From the NCBI RefSeq assembly GCF_030848805.1, contig NC_092367.1, positions 9,753,591-9,817,590 of the forward strand: a DNA stretch of 64,000 nucleotides. The letters run 5' to 3'. Each line of letters begins with the position of its first letter. Positions within the stretch are counted from its first letter, which is position 1. Below, one piece after another: positions 1 through 11,355 of the stretch. Below the pieces are notes generated by a model. The model saw only the letters and a list, made by a program, of their open reading frames with translations. It was not told the DNA's origin and did no database searches. Made by a program: the position numbers and the translations under genes. Source of the stretch: Temnothorax longispinosus. Taxonomy: Eukaryota; Arthropoda; Insecta; Hymenoptera; Formicidae.

Positions 1-132
1 GAACCTTGGTCCTAATAGATTCGCTAATACTGCAAGATGCAAGACTGATACTACAGAGGTATATGTTTAAAATTCTATCAAGTTACGTTTATTAACTGAT
101 AATTAACTAATATACGCGTGTCTGGTCTACAG

Positions 133-1745
133 TGCGAACCGATACATGGTTGGGGTTTCAGAAGAGGTGGATATCAATGTAGATGTAGACCAGGTTTCAG
201 ATTACCGACTGTCGTACGACGACCTTATCTTGGTGAAATAGTGGAGAGAGCCACGCAAGAACAATACTATAATGGTTTCGATTGCTTGCGGATCGGCTGT
301 ATGTATTTTTTTTTCTTGATTGCGGTATCGCCTAGCGCAGAGCCTCTTTAACAAAGATTTTATTCTGCAGGGGTTCATAAAATGCCAGTGCAATGGGAAA
401 AAGCAAACTCATATCTCAGAGAAAAGTATCTCGAGCAATTCCATCATTATAGGAATTATTCAACCGGTTCAACTGCACTTCACGATACAAAGCTGAACAT
501 CGACCAAGCTCTCAAATTCATTCTTGGTATGAATTCGGAAACTTGCAAGAAGTACGTTCTATTACAATTGTACACTTCCTGTTATTGATATATTCGAATT
601 TAAGCAATTTCCAAATTGTATTATCAGTTATGCGCCACAAGACTTAATGTTACGCGGAGACATTAGCTTCGGTGCGGAAGAGTTTTTCGAGAACGAAGCG
701 AAAATGGCGACTAGATTGGCAAACTTCATCAGTGCGTTCCTACAAGTATCAGATCCCTTGGAAGTTTACTCGGGCAAGAGAGTAGCCGACAGACCGCTCA
801 CGGAAGATCAAATGATGGGGGAGACCCTGGCTTTGGTGCTCGGCGATACAAAGATATGGTCAGCTGGCACTTTTTGGGATCGTAATAAATTTACCAACAG
901 AACATTCTTTGCCCCATATGCTTACAAGACGCAGTTAAATACACGCAACTTTAAACTTGAAGATTTAGCTAGACTCAATGGCACAGGTAAATTAGTTATG
1001 TAACAAGCGGAAATATAACTTGGAATTGAAATGTATATTTTTATTCACAACTTCTTTTAATAGATCTAGATATATTCTATTAGTAAGTAAGTCATTCATA
1101 ATCGTACAAATTTTTAAACATTAATTTAGATTTTTTATTACGTTTGCCAGTTCGTTCTAATACAATTTATAATTACAGATGAAGTATATACAAAGAAGAG
1201 TTACTTCCAAGTATTAAAGCAACGTTGGGCAACGAATTTTGATCAACTGGAGAAATATTATATGAAAATAAAGATTCGATTCAATGAAACTGGAGAGCAC
1301 CTAAAAAAGTTCGAGCATTACCCAAACTATTACAGGTAAGGGAGAACGCGCGTATTGCGTTATATATTTGTTAGTGCAAAACTCGCATGGTGATTCTATT
1401 TTTTCGATATGCTCCGAAGCGGTGATAAAAGTACGGTGAAGCATTAAAGTATAAAAAGATTACGTTCCCGAAAGCTTGGGGAAGAATCCGATATCTAAAG
1501 TACGATTTATTCTAATGTATGGGAACGCGGCGAATGGGCCGTCTGTGTAGGGCAGCAAATCTGGACCATGGACACTGGACAACTCCGTATTTCGATTGTA
1601 ACGGCAAGATGAAGAAGTGGGTAATTACCTATGCATCCCCGTTTTTTGGATGGGACAGCTTGAAGGAGAAACTGGAATTCAAGTGAGTGTTCTCATCAGA
1701 GTGCGATCACATGCGATAGGAAAAATGAACGCGTCTCTGTACGTG

Positions 1746-1780
<35 letters not shown>

Positions 1781-4700
1781 TAGGATGGTCGTTAAAAAAT
1801 AGATTTTTGTTGCCGCTCCCTCTAAAATGGTAGTAATTGATGAAAAAATAAAATCTGTGCAACCCTAAGGCTGTCAAGTCACGGAAAAGGGTGCCTCTCG
1901 AAGAAAGAAATCTTAGAATTCGCGTTTTTTCATTTAATTTTTGCTGTATAAATTAGACCCTGATTTACATCAATTTATTATCTTTAATAAATTTTCCTAT
2001 TCGGTGAACACATCAATGCAAAGCAAGGTCCAATTATATCTGTATAAGCGATTTAAAAATTTTCTCTGTGTAATGCTACAAAAAAAAACGATTGCATTGA
2101 ATTTTTTTGTCAATTATCTGGAGTATATTTTTATTCAATATAAAAAAGATTACTATTTCAACGATATTAAGGGGATGCTGGAGCCGTCTGTTTTACCGGC
2201 ATTTTTTGTTGTCACGTAGCGTTGTATTAATTTGACAGAATTAAAAATCCTACAGAATTGCAGTACATACATTAATGATTCGGGGGAACTCCGATTTTAT
2301 ATAGAAAATGAGAAAAAATTACGGAAGTACAGATTTCCTTATTCTACTTTTATCCCAATATGGCGTCTCGAGTTGCGGCGAGCTTTCAGATCGTCACAAG
2401 ATGTATTTCATATATACATATAAGAGATATACCATTGGTACGAACGCGAAAACAAGTTCCCCCGAATTGCACAACAAGAAAAACATCGATAAACCCTCCA
2501 AATCAAGTAATTAATATAAAAGTATAATGTCGATGTGCATCGTGTGTATGTGTGCGTGCAATGTAGCGTGCTATCCTTGTCTATATCTTTGTCTATACAA
2601 GGACAGATATAGTCGATAACATAGAAAATGGTAATTTTGTCGGTTATACCGACACGTACAATAATATCCATTAATTGGCTCATTAGCATTATCAGCAGCA
2701 TTCTCATCATCCCTATTATCAATCTCATATGAAATGAAGATCTGATGTCTTGTTGCATTACGAAATCTGGAATACAACCTAATTCTCAGAAAATCTGGCT
2801 CGTTGAAATGTTGATCAAGTTGAACATCTTCATCATTATTCCTTAGTAGCTTATCTTGGATATATGAAGGTGCTAGATTTATTTGATAAATGCCCACAGT
2901 CAAATCTTTCAAGTAATTCAAATCAAGTATAGGGAAATCTGCCACGTCACGATAATTGAGCCGTCTCCATTGGCCATTTCTTAGTCGCAAGTTATCTAGC
3001 TCTACTCTCGCTTGTATGACATTAGGAGTTGTCGATCTCTGTAGCATTTCTCTAGCAAGCTGAGCATCTGCACCTTGCATTTGGATAATAGGATGATACC
3101 TGTTTAGTATAGCTCCAGCTATGCGATAGAATCCATTAAGTTTTTTGCAGATTTATTGTTTGTGCTAAGAACTTGAAAACTGACCTCAAGTGGCCATTCC
3201 GTGCTTCGACTACCCAGTGATTTTTTTTGACGATACGTGAATCATTCGCATCTTGCGTTGGAAGTTGCCTTTGTCCGTGTTCAAGCAGTGGAGGCATCTT
3301 ATGATCAATGCCTAAACGCTGGAGTAAGGGTATTGCATCACGATAACCTCTATCCGCCAAAACGATGTCACCATTCTGAAACCAGCCTTGTAATGTTTCT
3401 GCATCTCTCTCGAACTCTTGACGGAGAATTTTGGCATCATTATTCCGAGCATCAGAGAAATAGGGACCAAAAATCGTTAGACTGTAACCATCGGGAGCTA
3501 CAACTAAAGTTGGTTTAAGGAGATGTCGATTTTTTTGTGAACGGAATAGGATTGGCGCAATACCCGAAAATTGTTACTTTTATGTATATCCGCGTAGGTA
3601 CTGTTAATCACAGCGACAGCTCTTGGTTCTTCGGGTTGAGGATTATACAGCTCATTTGCAAACTCCGTTACATGCTGCATAATAAACTCTTGCCTTGTTA
3701 TTGATTCGGGTCCAATGTTAGTCGGGACGAATCTCTGTAATAAAGATGTTCTAACATAACCCACAACAGAACTGACAGTTTGTCTACTAGGATAATAAAA
3801 AATGATTTTGAGAAAATCGTCACTGTCTTATGTTGCACAAAAAGATCAACAAATCCTTTCTACTTACGTATCTTAGTTTTCCATTTTGAAGTACAGGATC
3901 ACAATAAGTAAGAAGTTCTTCAAACTGCTGTTTATTGATTGGTGCTATACACTGAAATTTCTCATCAGTTAAGTGATTTTCATCTATATCTCTTGTTCTA
4001 TTTGCACCCACGTTTGTCAGATGCTGTAAAAAAACTTGCAACAGTAGACCCTTGATAACATAAGGTCTGTTGATGAAACGTAGTGCAGGTAATAATATTT
4101 TCGAAAAAAGCCATTTTCATCCAAATGATGTTCACAACTCCTCACATTATCCGGTATATAGATATTTTTTTCTATGAAGACCTGAACTCTGCATTGTATT
4201 GATAATCTTCGTACATTATTTTGAGCATTACAAATGACGCAAGTCTGGGATCGTCTGTAGACGACTTAGGGCCTCGATAACATCGGCTTAAAAACATATA
4301 CTTACGAGTTCATATACCCGTACAAGAGAGGCAATATATATATTTACTGAACTATTATTATTTTTTTTATAAAATTGTCATTCAATATAACTAATGGTTA
4401 GAATATTCTAATTAGTTATATTGAATGACAATTTTATAAAAAAAATAATAGTTCATTAAATATATTATATTGCCTCTCTTGTACACAAATATACATACAC
4501 CATTTATAAAGAGATTTCGATTTTTATCCATTATTAATTCTGTATAATTTGCTAAGCAAGGATGATGTGAAATTTGTCCGTTTTTATCGAACCAAACAAT
4601 CGAGCCACAATATCCACATTTGAATTTCTGGTAATTAATAAAATATATATCACATACATGTTATAATTAGCATTAACATATTAACATAGCATTTTAACAT

Positions 4701-6589
4701 ATATATTTTATTTTCACATATAATACCTACCAATGACGACATATTTGCTCTTTATTTGCAAAAATATGTTGCAAAGCGATCGATCCACTGCCAAGCACTT
4801 ATTCGCCAACTTTCGACAGGATAGGTTACACATTTTTCCGTTTCTTTTCCGTTCCGTAACAGCTCCGTGCCATGGGGAACCCACTCACTATAACACGGAA
4901 CGGAATTGAAACGAAACTACTCTGATTGGTTAACCCCCCACCATATCTCTTTTTCGTTAGTGTTCGGGCCTAAGCAGAATGGCTATTCTTTGGCAGTGTT
5001 TTATGCCTTAAGTCTTTGTCTTATGTAACAATGCTGTATGTACAGTATTGTGCGTTACATAAGACAAAGACTTAAGGCATAAAACACTGCCAAGACAACC
5101 ATTCTGCTTAGGCCCTAACGCACAATACTGTACATACAGCATTGTGCGTTACATAAGACAAAGACTTAAGGCATAAAACACTGCCAAAGACAGCCATTCT
5201 GCTTAGGCCCTTCTGTTTCGCTATTCTTTTTCCATCGGGATGCACTCTTTTAATTAGATTTCTATTTTCTATTGCCTGTACCTAACCAATCCCAGCTAAA
5301 ATCAAATCACTGCGATTGGTCAGATACAGACAACAGAGAATAGAAATCCAACGCATCGGAAATTCTGTTCCTATTGCCTGTTCCTGTTGCCTGTGTTTTT
5401 CATTGACTACGTTTACACGCTCGATTTACGACGAAATTATTACATCAATGTGGTAACTTCGTAGTAAAAAAGCGTTTACGCGGCATTTAAGTCAGTAGTT
5501 ATAACATCGATGTTATAACTTTTGGCGTAAATCGGGCCGTGTAAACGTAGTCATTGTGCATCCAGCTTTAGCGTTTGTGACGTTACACCGACTTTGCACT
5601 ACCACACATATAAAAATCCTCTGATTGATTGCGCCCAAAATAATGGCGATGCACAAACGGATCGGCGCAAACCACAAAAAAGGGTTGAGTGAACATACTG
5701 ATTATACTGTGCGTGCGGGCGTACAGCATATGTATGTGTATATAAATATGTGTATGTGTACGCCTGTGTTCGCGCATGTGTCAGAATGAGAAACACTGTA
5801 GAGACACAAAACCAGTTTTATAATAAAAAGGAAGATCATATTTAAGAGTAAGACACTTACAGGGGTGTTGTAGCTGTTACCATGGATATGCTTCAGCTAG
5901 ATATAAACCAATGCGATGATAAATTTTATCAACCAAACGCATTCAAGGATACGCACAAGTGTGACAGAAAGACATCATATGTAAGTCGGCATTATTCCAT
6001 TGCATTGAATAATAATGTCGGAAATATCTATTTATGTAAACTCTAAATATTGCAAGATTGTTTTCATATTTTATAATTTCAAAACACTTTCTTTAAATTA
6101 GTCTAATTTTACTTGTATTAATAGTTTTACTAATGACAAGTTTTTAATATTTAATTTCCACAGTGCGTACCTATTCTTGGAAGAGGATTTGAGACAGGTG
6201 GATACAAATGTGAATGCAAGCAAGGGTTTGAATATCCATTTGAGGATTTAATTACATATTATGACGGACAATTAGTGGAAGCTGAATTTAATAATATTGT
6301 TAATGACAAAGAAACAAGGTATTCATTTTTTATACTTCTCTTCTTTGTAATTGTTCAAAAATTGTTTTATATTAAAATTATTTTAAAATTAACAACTAAA
6401 AATTGCTAATATTATAATTTATAAATTTTATCATTATTATTATTTATTATTATATTGATGATTTATAAATGTTATTATTTTAGATACGATATGTTCAAAT
6501 GTCGATTGGCTGGTGCTTCATCGATTCAAGTCAGTTGGGTACTACTGTTATCAGTCCTGATGATAATCTTTCCAGTGCAAAGAAGATGA
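133..6589 (+). CDS. GPR158/179-type Cache + EGF-like extracellular protein, 3' part of gene
   Basis: This is the 3' part of a multi-exon gene that begins left of the window. Exons inferred from GT-AG sites and matching phases are 133-298, 371-551, 628-986, 1179-1335, about 1432-1682, 5863-5980, 6164-6318 and 6484-6589 (stop TGA). Exon 133-298 encodes a cysteine-rich EGF-like module (CEPIHGWGFRRGGYQCRC); exon 6164-6318 encodes a second one (CVPILGRGFETGGYKCEC). Between them is a Cache-like domain with TTPYFDCNG and WVITYASPFFGWDS. This order matches the ectodomain of the orphan receptors GPR158/GPR179. After the last module there is no 7TM region, only a short tail (SWVLLLSVLMIIFPV) that could be a GPI signal or a single membrane anchor. 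Several N-glycosylation sequons (NYS, NRT, NET, NGT) fit secretion. Exon 1432-1682 does not join in frame as printed and has further frame shifts, so it holds either assembly errors or real decay. The ligand is unknown. Confidence 0.62.
1748..1779. repeat. (CA)n microsatellite
   Basis: A run of about 16 CA units directly downstream of the donor site of exon 1432-1682, inside the large intron. Confidence 0.95.
2167..2340 (+). repeat. Truncated copy of a TTAA-flanked repeat
   Basis: The stretch starts TTAAGGGGATGCTGGAGCCG and matches the left end of the complete element at 8883-9412, including the CCGTCTGT..TACCGGC block. The similarity fades after about 170 bp and no right end is visible. Confidence 0.5.
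2571..4041 (-). pseudogene. ISL2EU/Harbinger-like DDE transposase, decayed
   Basis: Consecutive minus-strand reading frames (4041-3820, 3764-3504, 3360-3136, 3080-2571) together read as one DDE transposase of the ISL2EU / DDE_Tnp_4 kind. Recognisable parts are an N-terminal DUF-like block (DPVLQNGKLRYV), a catalytic-core block (TYADIHKSNNFRVLRQSYS), the second acidic motif ADRGYRD, and a third block VVEARNGHLRSVFKFL. The C-terminus reaches the start of a cysteine motif (GYYCTC), then leaves frame. Where the family usually has the first catalytic Asp (V-I-D-x-T-Y) this copy reads INSTY, so the Asp looks lost. Stop codons and frameshifts split the gene. It lies in the intron of the GPR158-type gene in antisense. 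Family assignment is by motif only. Confidence 0.55.
4320..4484. mobile_element. Hairpin MITE-like palindrome
   Basis: Two arms of about 73 bp are near-perfect inverted copies. They start GTACAAGAGAGGCAATAT and end ATATTGCCTCTCTTGTAC, around a short spacer (TGGTTAGAATATTC). It lies just upstream of the transposase remnant at 2571-4041 and may belong to it or be independent. Confidence 0.75.
4480..4640 (-). other. Open stretch with C-x2-C...H-x-C residues
   Basis: The minus strand is open here and encodes FKCGYCGSIVWFDKNG followed by a H-H-P-C group. It resembles a small zinc-binding segment and could be an upstream exon of the transposase remnant at 2571-4041. No start codon or clear splice sites were confirmed. 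Confidence 0.3.
4966..5210. mobile_element. MITE, TIR GGGCCTAAGCAGAATGGCT, TSD TTC
   Basis: The element begins GGGCCTAAGCAGAATGGCT and ends AGCCATTCTGCTTAGGCCC, flanked by TTC on both sides (4963-4965 and 5211-5213). Inside, the arm carrying TTATGCCTTAAGTCTTTGTC occurs once forward and twice inverted, so the right half is duplicated. A 3-bp duplication is typical of PIF/Harbinger-type elements. Confidence 0.8.
5405..5552. mobile_element. MITE, TIR GACTACGTTTACACG, TSD ATT
   Basis: The ends GACTACGTTTACACG and CGTGTAAACGTAGTC are inverted copies, with ATT on both sides (5402-5404, 5553-5555). The inner arms (AACTTCGTAGTA, TTATAACATCGATGTTATAA) are further palindromes. The terminus CTACGTTTAC is shared with the element at 27045-27228. 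Confidence 0.8.
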
Positions 6590-6607
6590 ATATAAAATAT
6601 TCTCACA

Positions 6608-7750
6608 AGGAAATTCACGGGAGTGTCTCCCTTCGATTTTGATAAGTTTTTAGTATGTTATTCTCTAAATGAAAATAAGGGACATGTATTTTTTTATACG
6701 TGTCTATATGTTCATACACGTGATTAAAGGGTGATACCTTTGAAAAAAATCGGCTTTTCTCTTTTGCGCCGAATATCCAAAACTATCAATTTTTTTTAAA
6801 CAAAAGTTGAATGATTTGAAGAGTACTTTAAAACAATGACAAAAATTTTTAAATTTTTATTAATAAAAAGGACCTAGCCAGTTTTCTTATGGCGGGATGC
6901 CCCTAGCGATATCGGGCTGATTTTCAAACAAAGTACCTCATGACCCGCTACTAAATTACTGTTAGTACCAGCTTCTAGAACAACGTGGTTCCGGAGTTAT
7001 AACGTCAAATTAAAAAATCAATAAGTTTTTTCTCCGGAACGAGAAAAGCTAGGATCTTGAAAAAAAATATGGATAGAAGGATACCTTAGGAAGATTCAAA
7101 CAAGTATGGTTAAATTTAATTCCGACATCTATAGGGTAAACAAAAAAAATATTTTAATTTTCAAAATGATATTTTTTTAAACATGCTGTGAACTACGTTC
7201 TAGAAGCTGGTATGAACGGTAATTTAGTGTTGGGTCATGAGGTACTTTATATGTAAAAATTAGCCCGATATCACTGGGGGCACCCCGCCATAAAAAAACT
7301 GGCCAAGCCCTTTAAAAAATTAAAATGAAATTTTTATTTTGTTTTTATTTTAAAGTGCTCTTCAAACTATTCAGCTTTTGTTTAAAAAATGTTTTTCTAT
7401 TTTTTATAGTTTTGGAGATATTCGGCCTGAAAGAAAAAAACCAATTTTTTTCAAAGAGGTGTTTTACCCCCTAAACATGCGTATGGGCACGTATAAAAAA
7501 AATACGTGTCTCTTACTTTCATCTAGAGAACAACACATACTAAAAGGTCTAAGGGCCGGTCTACAATGGGTGTTGTAAGTCGTAAGTCGTAAGAATTGAC
7601 CAATCACAGTCCATTATTCTCCTTGCGGTCAAAGAATAATGAACTGTGATTGGCCAATTCTTACGATTTACGACTTACAACACCCATTGTAGACCGGCCC
7701 TAAAAGCTCATCAAAATCGGAGAGGGACACTTCCGTGGGTTGGTTTCCTT
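6608..7750. mobile_element. Large foldback element, arms of about 450-500 bp
   Basis: Sequence from 6608 (AAGGAAATTCACGGGAGTG) returns as an imperfect inverted copy ending at 7750 (TTCCGTGGGTTGGTTTCCTT). Long stretches pair, for example AGTACCTCATGACCCGCTACT with its inverted partner near 7225-7250. The right arm is interrupted by a separate MITE (7553-7700). The element begins just after the stop codon of the GPR158-type gene, so it may lie in that gene's 3' UTR. No protein is encoded. Confidence 0.7.
7553..7700. mobile_element. MITE, TIR GGGCCGGTCTACAATGGGTG, TSD TAA
   Basis: Perfect terminal inverted repeats (GGGCCGGTCTACAATGGGTG / CACCCATTGTAGACCGGCCC) with TAA on both sides (7550-7552, 7701-7703). 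The TAA duplication fits the PIF/Harbinger superfamily. It sits inside the right arm of the 6608-7750 foldback; the left arm lacks it, so it arrived later. Confidence 0.88.
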
Positions 7751-8094
7751 GTTAGTGTTTTGTAAGACAAAATATCTACTGTAATTTCTATATCAGCAAC
7801 TACCTTTTTCAAGCCGTCCATATTATAAATGTAAGTTAAGTTAGTATTACTAAAGATACATATACAAATGAATTACGAAACAAATTATTAAATAAGATTT
7901 TCATAATGATGAGTGCGCAACAATGCGCAAATGTAGAACAATAATTTGTTATACTTTTAGATCTATAGTATATTTTTCAAGCCTAAAAAAATTTTAATAT
8001 ATTTGCGTAAAAATTTTTGAATTTTAAATAACATGCAATGTTGAAAATGAGAATAACATACTTTTTTACTCATCCAATCATAGTTGTAATTAGT

Positions 8095-8225
8095 GGCCTA
8101 GTTTACACCGATCACTTGATACGCGTATTAAATAGTAAATAACTAGTAAATAAGTCTGATTATTGGCTGATCAGTTCAAATATACTATTTGATACGCGTA
8201 TCAAGAGATCGGTGTAAACTAGGCC
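8095..8225. mobile_element. MITE, TIR GGCCTAGTTTACACCGATC, TSD AGT
   Basis: Inverted ends GGCCTAGTTTACACCGATC / GATCGGTGTAAACTAGGCC, flanked by AGT (8092-8094, 8226-8228). The internal arms continue through GATACGCGTAT. Total length 131 bp. Confidence 0.88.
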
Positions 8226-8228
8226 AGT

Positions 8229-8882
8229 GACGTTAAGGCTCCTGGTCCCTGAGCCGAGAACTCTGCGTTGACGGTGGCGACGAAATAAGAACTCTCTCCA
8301 ATGGAGAATTCTGTCCTTTGTGACATGTTGACAACCTATTTTATGTTGCGTTTAATTTCTTTATTATTCGCTCTGCACTTGTGCTATAACGTTTAACGTA
8401 TTCGTGAAACTCGTAAAATTGATCGAGAAGTAAGATTTGCAAGGAATACATATGTGGAGAAACATTTTCCACTCCTTTCGATAGTCGTCAAACGGCTTGT
8501 TTTCCGACTTGTGTTCCTTGCGATTTAGAGCGTTATTCTTCATTTTAGTGCAGTGTTTTTACATTCAAAATTATTGTGATAGTGTTGAAATATACCGAAG
8601 ATATCCACTTTATTGATTTAATATGTGCATACTTATTTCAATTCGGCAGCTGTCAAACGGCTTGTTTTCGTTCTTGATTAGACAACATTCACTTCGACAA
8701 ATGTGGATTACTCATATAAAGGGGGAATTTTCGGTGTATTTTACAAATCTATTTATTGTTTACAGATAGTATTTTATTAAAAAGCATTTTTATTTTAGTG
8801 TAAATTGCAAGAATTTTCATGATATATTTTCTCGCTTCTGACGTCATCAATCCAAGATGGCTACAGTGAGTGAACAGGAGCC
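8229..8882. other. No gene recognised
   Basis: No convincing coding frame. A short imperfect repeat is visible: GTCAAACGGCTTGTTTTC occurs at about 8487 and 8655. Confidence 0.6.
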
Positions 8883-9412
8883 TTAAGGGGATCCTAAAGC
8901 CGTCTGTAATACCGGCTTTTTTTCTTAGCACTAATCTTTTAATTGACTTTATAGAAATGCAAAATTCTTGTCTAGAATTAAAGTACGCATCAAAATCTAG
9001 GTCATGGTGGTCAAATTTATATCGAAAACGAAAAAAAATTAATATTTTTGTTAATTTTTGGTATACGTGACGACAATATTTGCTTTGTACAAAAATTCCA
9101 CGATAAATATCCACAAAATTAGACCGGCATGACCTAGGGACAACATTTAAGAACAATATCGTGCAATTAGATCTAAGATTGAAAACCTAGAAAAAAAGAT
9201 TACTTTATATAACTTTTATATGTGCAAAAGCACATTCAGGTTGACAGGATAAGCAATATTGCGTGTGGCAAGAGATGGCGCAGTAATCGAACAAAGACAG
9301 ATGCCTCTCGTTAGACAAGGACAGATATAGATATATGACAAGAAAACAGAATTAGAAATGTTGACATTACCGACGTCGAGGAAGTTCAGCCTTCACTTTA
9401 GGATCCCCTTAA
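8883..9412. mobile_element. TTAA-flanked non-autonomous element, copy 1
   Basis: A 530-bp element bounded by TTAA at both ends (8883-8886, 9409-9412), with TIR GGGGATCCTAAAG / CTTTAGGATCCCC. A TTAA target is the piggyBac hallmark, but the terminal bases here are GGGG. Related copies are at 63298-63842 and 59582-60098, with a fragment at 2167. The only long frame inside looks incidental. Confidence 0.75.
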
Positions 9413-9542
9413 TGACATTAGAGATCTGATAGTTATAACTGAATTGCAAGCCGTCCGAAAACCTTATAATAATCATTTGTCAATTGTCAACACTTTAACA
9501 ATTTATGTAACAATTACAAGATATCCTGTAATATAAAATGTT

Positions 9543-9545
<3 letters not shown>

Positions 9546-9590
<45 letters not shown>
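9546..9590. repeat. (TA)n microsatellite
   Basis: An uninterrupted TA run of about 45 bp. Confidence 0.95.
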
Positions 9591-9592
<2 letters not shown>

Positions 9593-10263
9593 ATTAATAT
9601 CTGATAAAAAAAAGAAACTTTTATAGAAGCTTATATTTTTATTATAAAATAGCTTAACAGAAATATGGAAATCCAAATAGCCTTTATCAAAAACAGCGCA
9701 AAATGTTTGCTATCAATTTTGTCAGCAGAATACCAGCAAAAATATAAAATCTATTAATAAAATATGATAGCAGGCTGCAATCTGTTGTCAGATTATATTG
9801 GTAGGCTTTACTAGTAAAACAAGTTTAATGCAAACTCAGCTGATACTAATCTGCTGCAATATTCTGATAGAATCTGTTAGCAAACTGATAGTTTTAACCA
9901 TTGTGCAAACTGATATTATTAATATTTTGTTTACCTTACATAAGAATAGATTAATACTTTTTTTATGTACATATACATAATTATGAAAAAGATACAAACA
10001 TCGATTTTTATATTAGATATATTCCAAAGACAATATTTATGAACAAAATATTGTCCATAAGATTTTGCTAATAAATATCTTTATTGTTTTAATGTAATTA
10101 TACATAATTTTTGAAATTCTACCATAATATAATGTTAGCCACTTATACATTTTAGTGCCTACTGTATTTTAGATTATTTACAAATATAATCTTGGAAAGA
10201 AATGGAATACTATATTTTTAGTCGAGACTATTTACAATGTATTTATCACAGATACCTATTATG

Positions 10264-10304
<41 letters not shown>

Positions 10305-10872
10305 TATTTGCGAATTATATTTGCATATTAAAATATATTTGCGAATTATATCTTAAGATTATTTTTAATATCTATAATCTCGATATTGAAACTCGATAAT
10401 ACAGTTATAGCTTTTTGTATCTAACATATTTAGTATCTTTTGAAATACAGATATGAAATGCAGATGTTTTATATAAATATACCGATATGCTATCATGTGA
10501 TTTCATTAAACTAGGATTTATTTTAATAAGTCTTTAACTTATAATGTAATTTCTAAAATATTTCATTTTTTTTCTAAAAAACAACCATAGAAAAAACGGA
10601 CGATATCTCCGAGAAGAAATAAGATATCTGAAAAATTAAAAAAGCATTTTGAAGGCGAAGAGTAGTACTTTCAGATGCCGCACCCAGTTTTGTGGAGAAA
10701 AATTAATTCGCGGTTTAATATAACCCCGAATATAGCGAAAAACTGTGTTTTTTGCACTTTCAGGTTAGGATATCTCGAAAACCTGATGTGGTGGAGCAAT
10801 TCCGCTGGCGGATTCGGATTCAGCGAACCGAAAACCTTTGGGAAAGTATAGTCTGGTCTCAGGTTTTTAAAA
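9591..10872. other. AT-rich intergenic DNA; possible 5' leader of the LINE
   Basis: No supported gene. A second (TA)n tract lies at about 10269-10301. The last 250 bp (from about 10600) are less AT-rich and directly precede LINE ORF1, so they may be its 5' untranslated region. Confidence 0.55.
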
Positions 10873-11343
10873 ATGTCGGCCTGTGTAATTAATACTGTAA
10901 TGTCATATACGAATTCCTCTCACGCCCAGGCGAAGAGAATAATTAGGTCTAGAGATATCAATTCCTGCCAACAGGCGGTAAATCTGCTCAGGGGACAGGC
11001 CTATATGATTTGGAGTGATTTCGACTTAGGAGGGGCTCGGAGTGAAAGTTCCAGTAATAGGAAAGGCTCCAAGAGAGCGGACAGTGTAGTCTCGAGTGTT
11101 TTTCACTCTCCGTTGAATGATACTTTACGTCCTCCCCCTGTGGAAATGAATCTTGAAGGAGATCTTCCGCATATCGAACATAACTTGGTTGAATCTAACC
11201 TCAAGTCTTTATCGAGCACCTTCCCTACTCCCGATATTATATTACATGATCTACGTTTTCTCTATAATTCAGGCAAGTCAGATAAATACAAAGCTGCGGC
11301 TTTGCTAAAATATCTCGGTTTAATCTTTAGTAAATTAAACTAA
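10873..11343 (+). CDS. LINE ORF1-type protein (156 aa)
   Basis: An intact 156-codon frame from ATG 10873 to a TAA, ending 12 bases before the ORF2 ATG at 11356. The product is basic and serine-rich in the middle (SESSSNRKGSKRADS), with a C-terminal stretch LLKYLGLIF. No zinc knuckle or RRM was recognised. Position and tight spacing to the endonuclease frame make it the likely RNA-binding ORF1, possibly truncated at the 5' side. Confidence 0.5.
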   Translation: MSACVINTVMSYTNSSHAQAKRIIRSRDINSCQQAVNLLRGQAYMIWSDFDLGGARSESSSNRKGSKRADSVVSSVFHSPLNDTLRPPPVEMNLEGDLPHIEHNLVESNLKSLSSTFPTPDIILHDLRFLYNSGKSDKYKAAALLKYLGLIFSKLN

Positions 11344-11355
11344 TCTCACCTAATC

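Noticed and set aside
7378..7578. 66-codon frame in the foldback arm
   Set aside because: It crosses the border of the nested MITE and is not kept in the opposite arm.
8749..9156. 135-codon minus-strand frame over the TTAA element
   Set aside because: It lies mostly within the non-autonomous repeat, is not conserved in the other copies, and has no recognisable domain.
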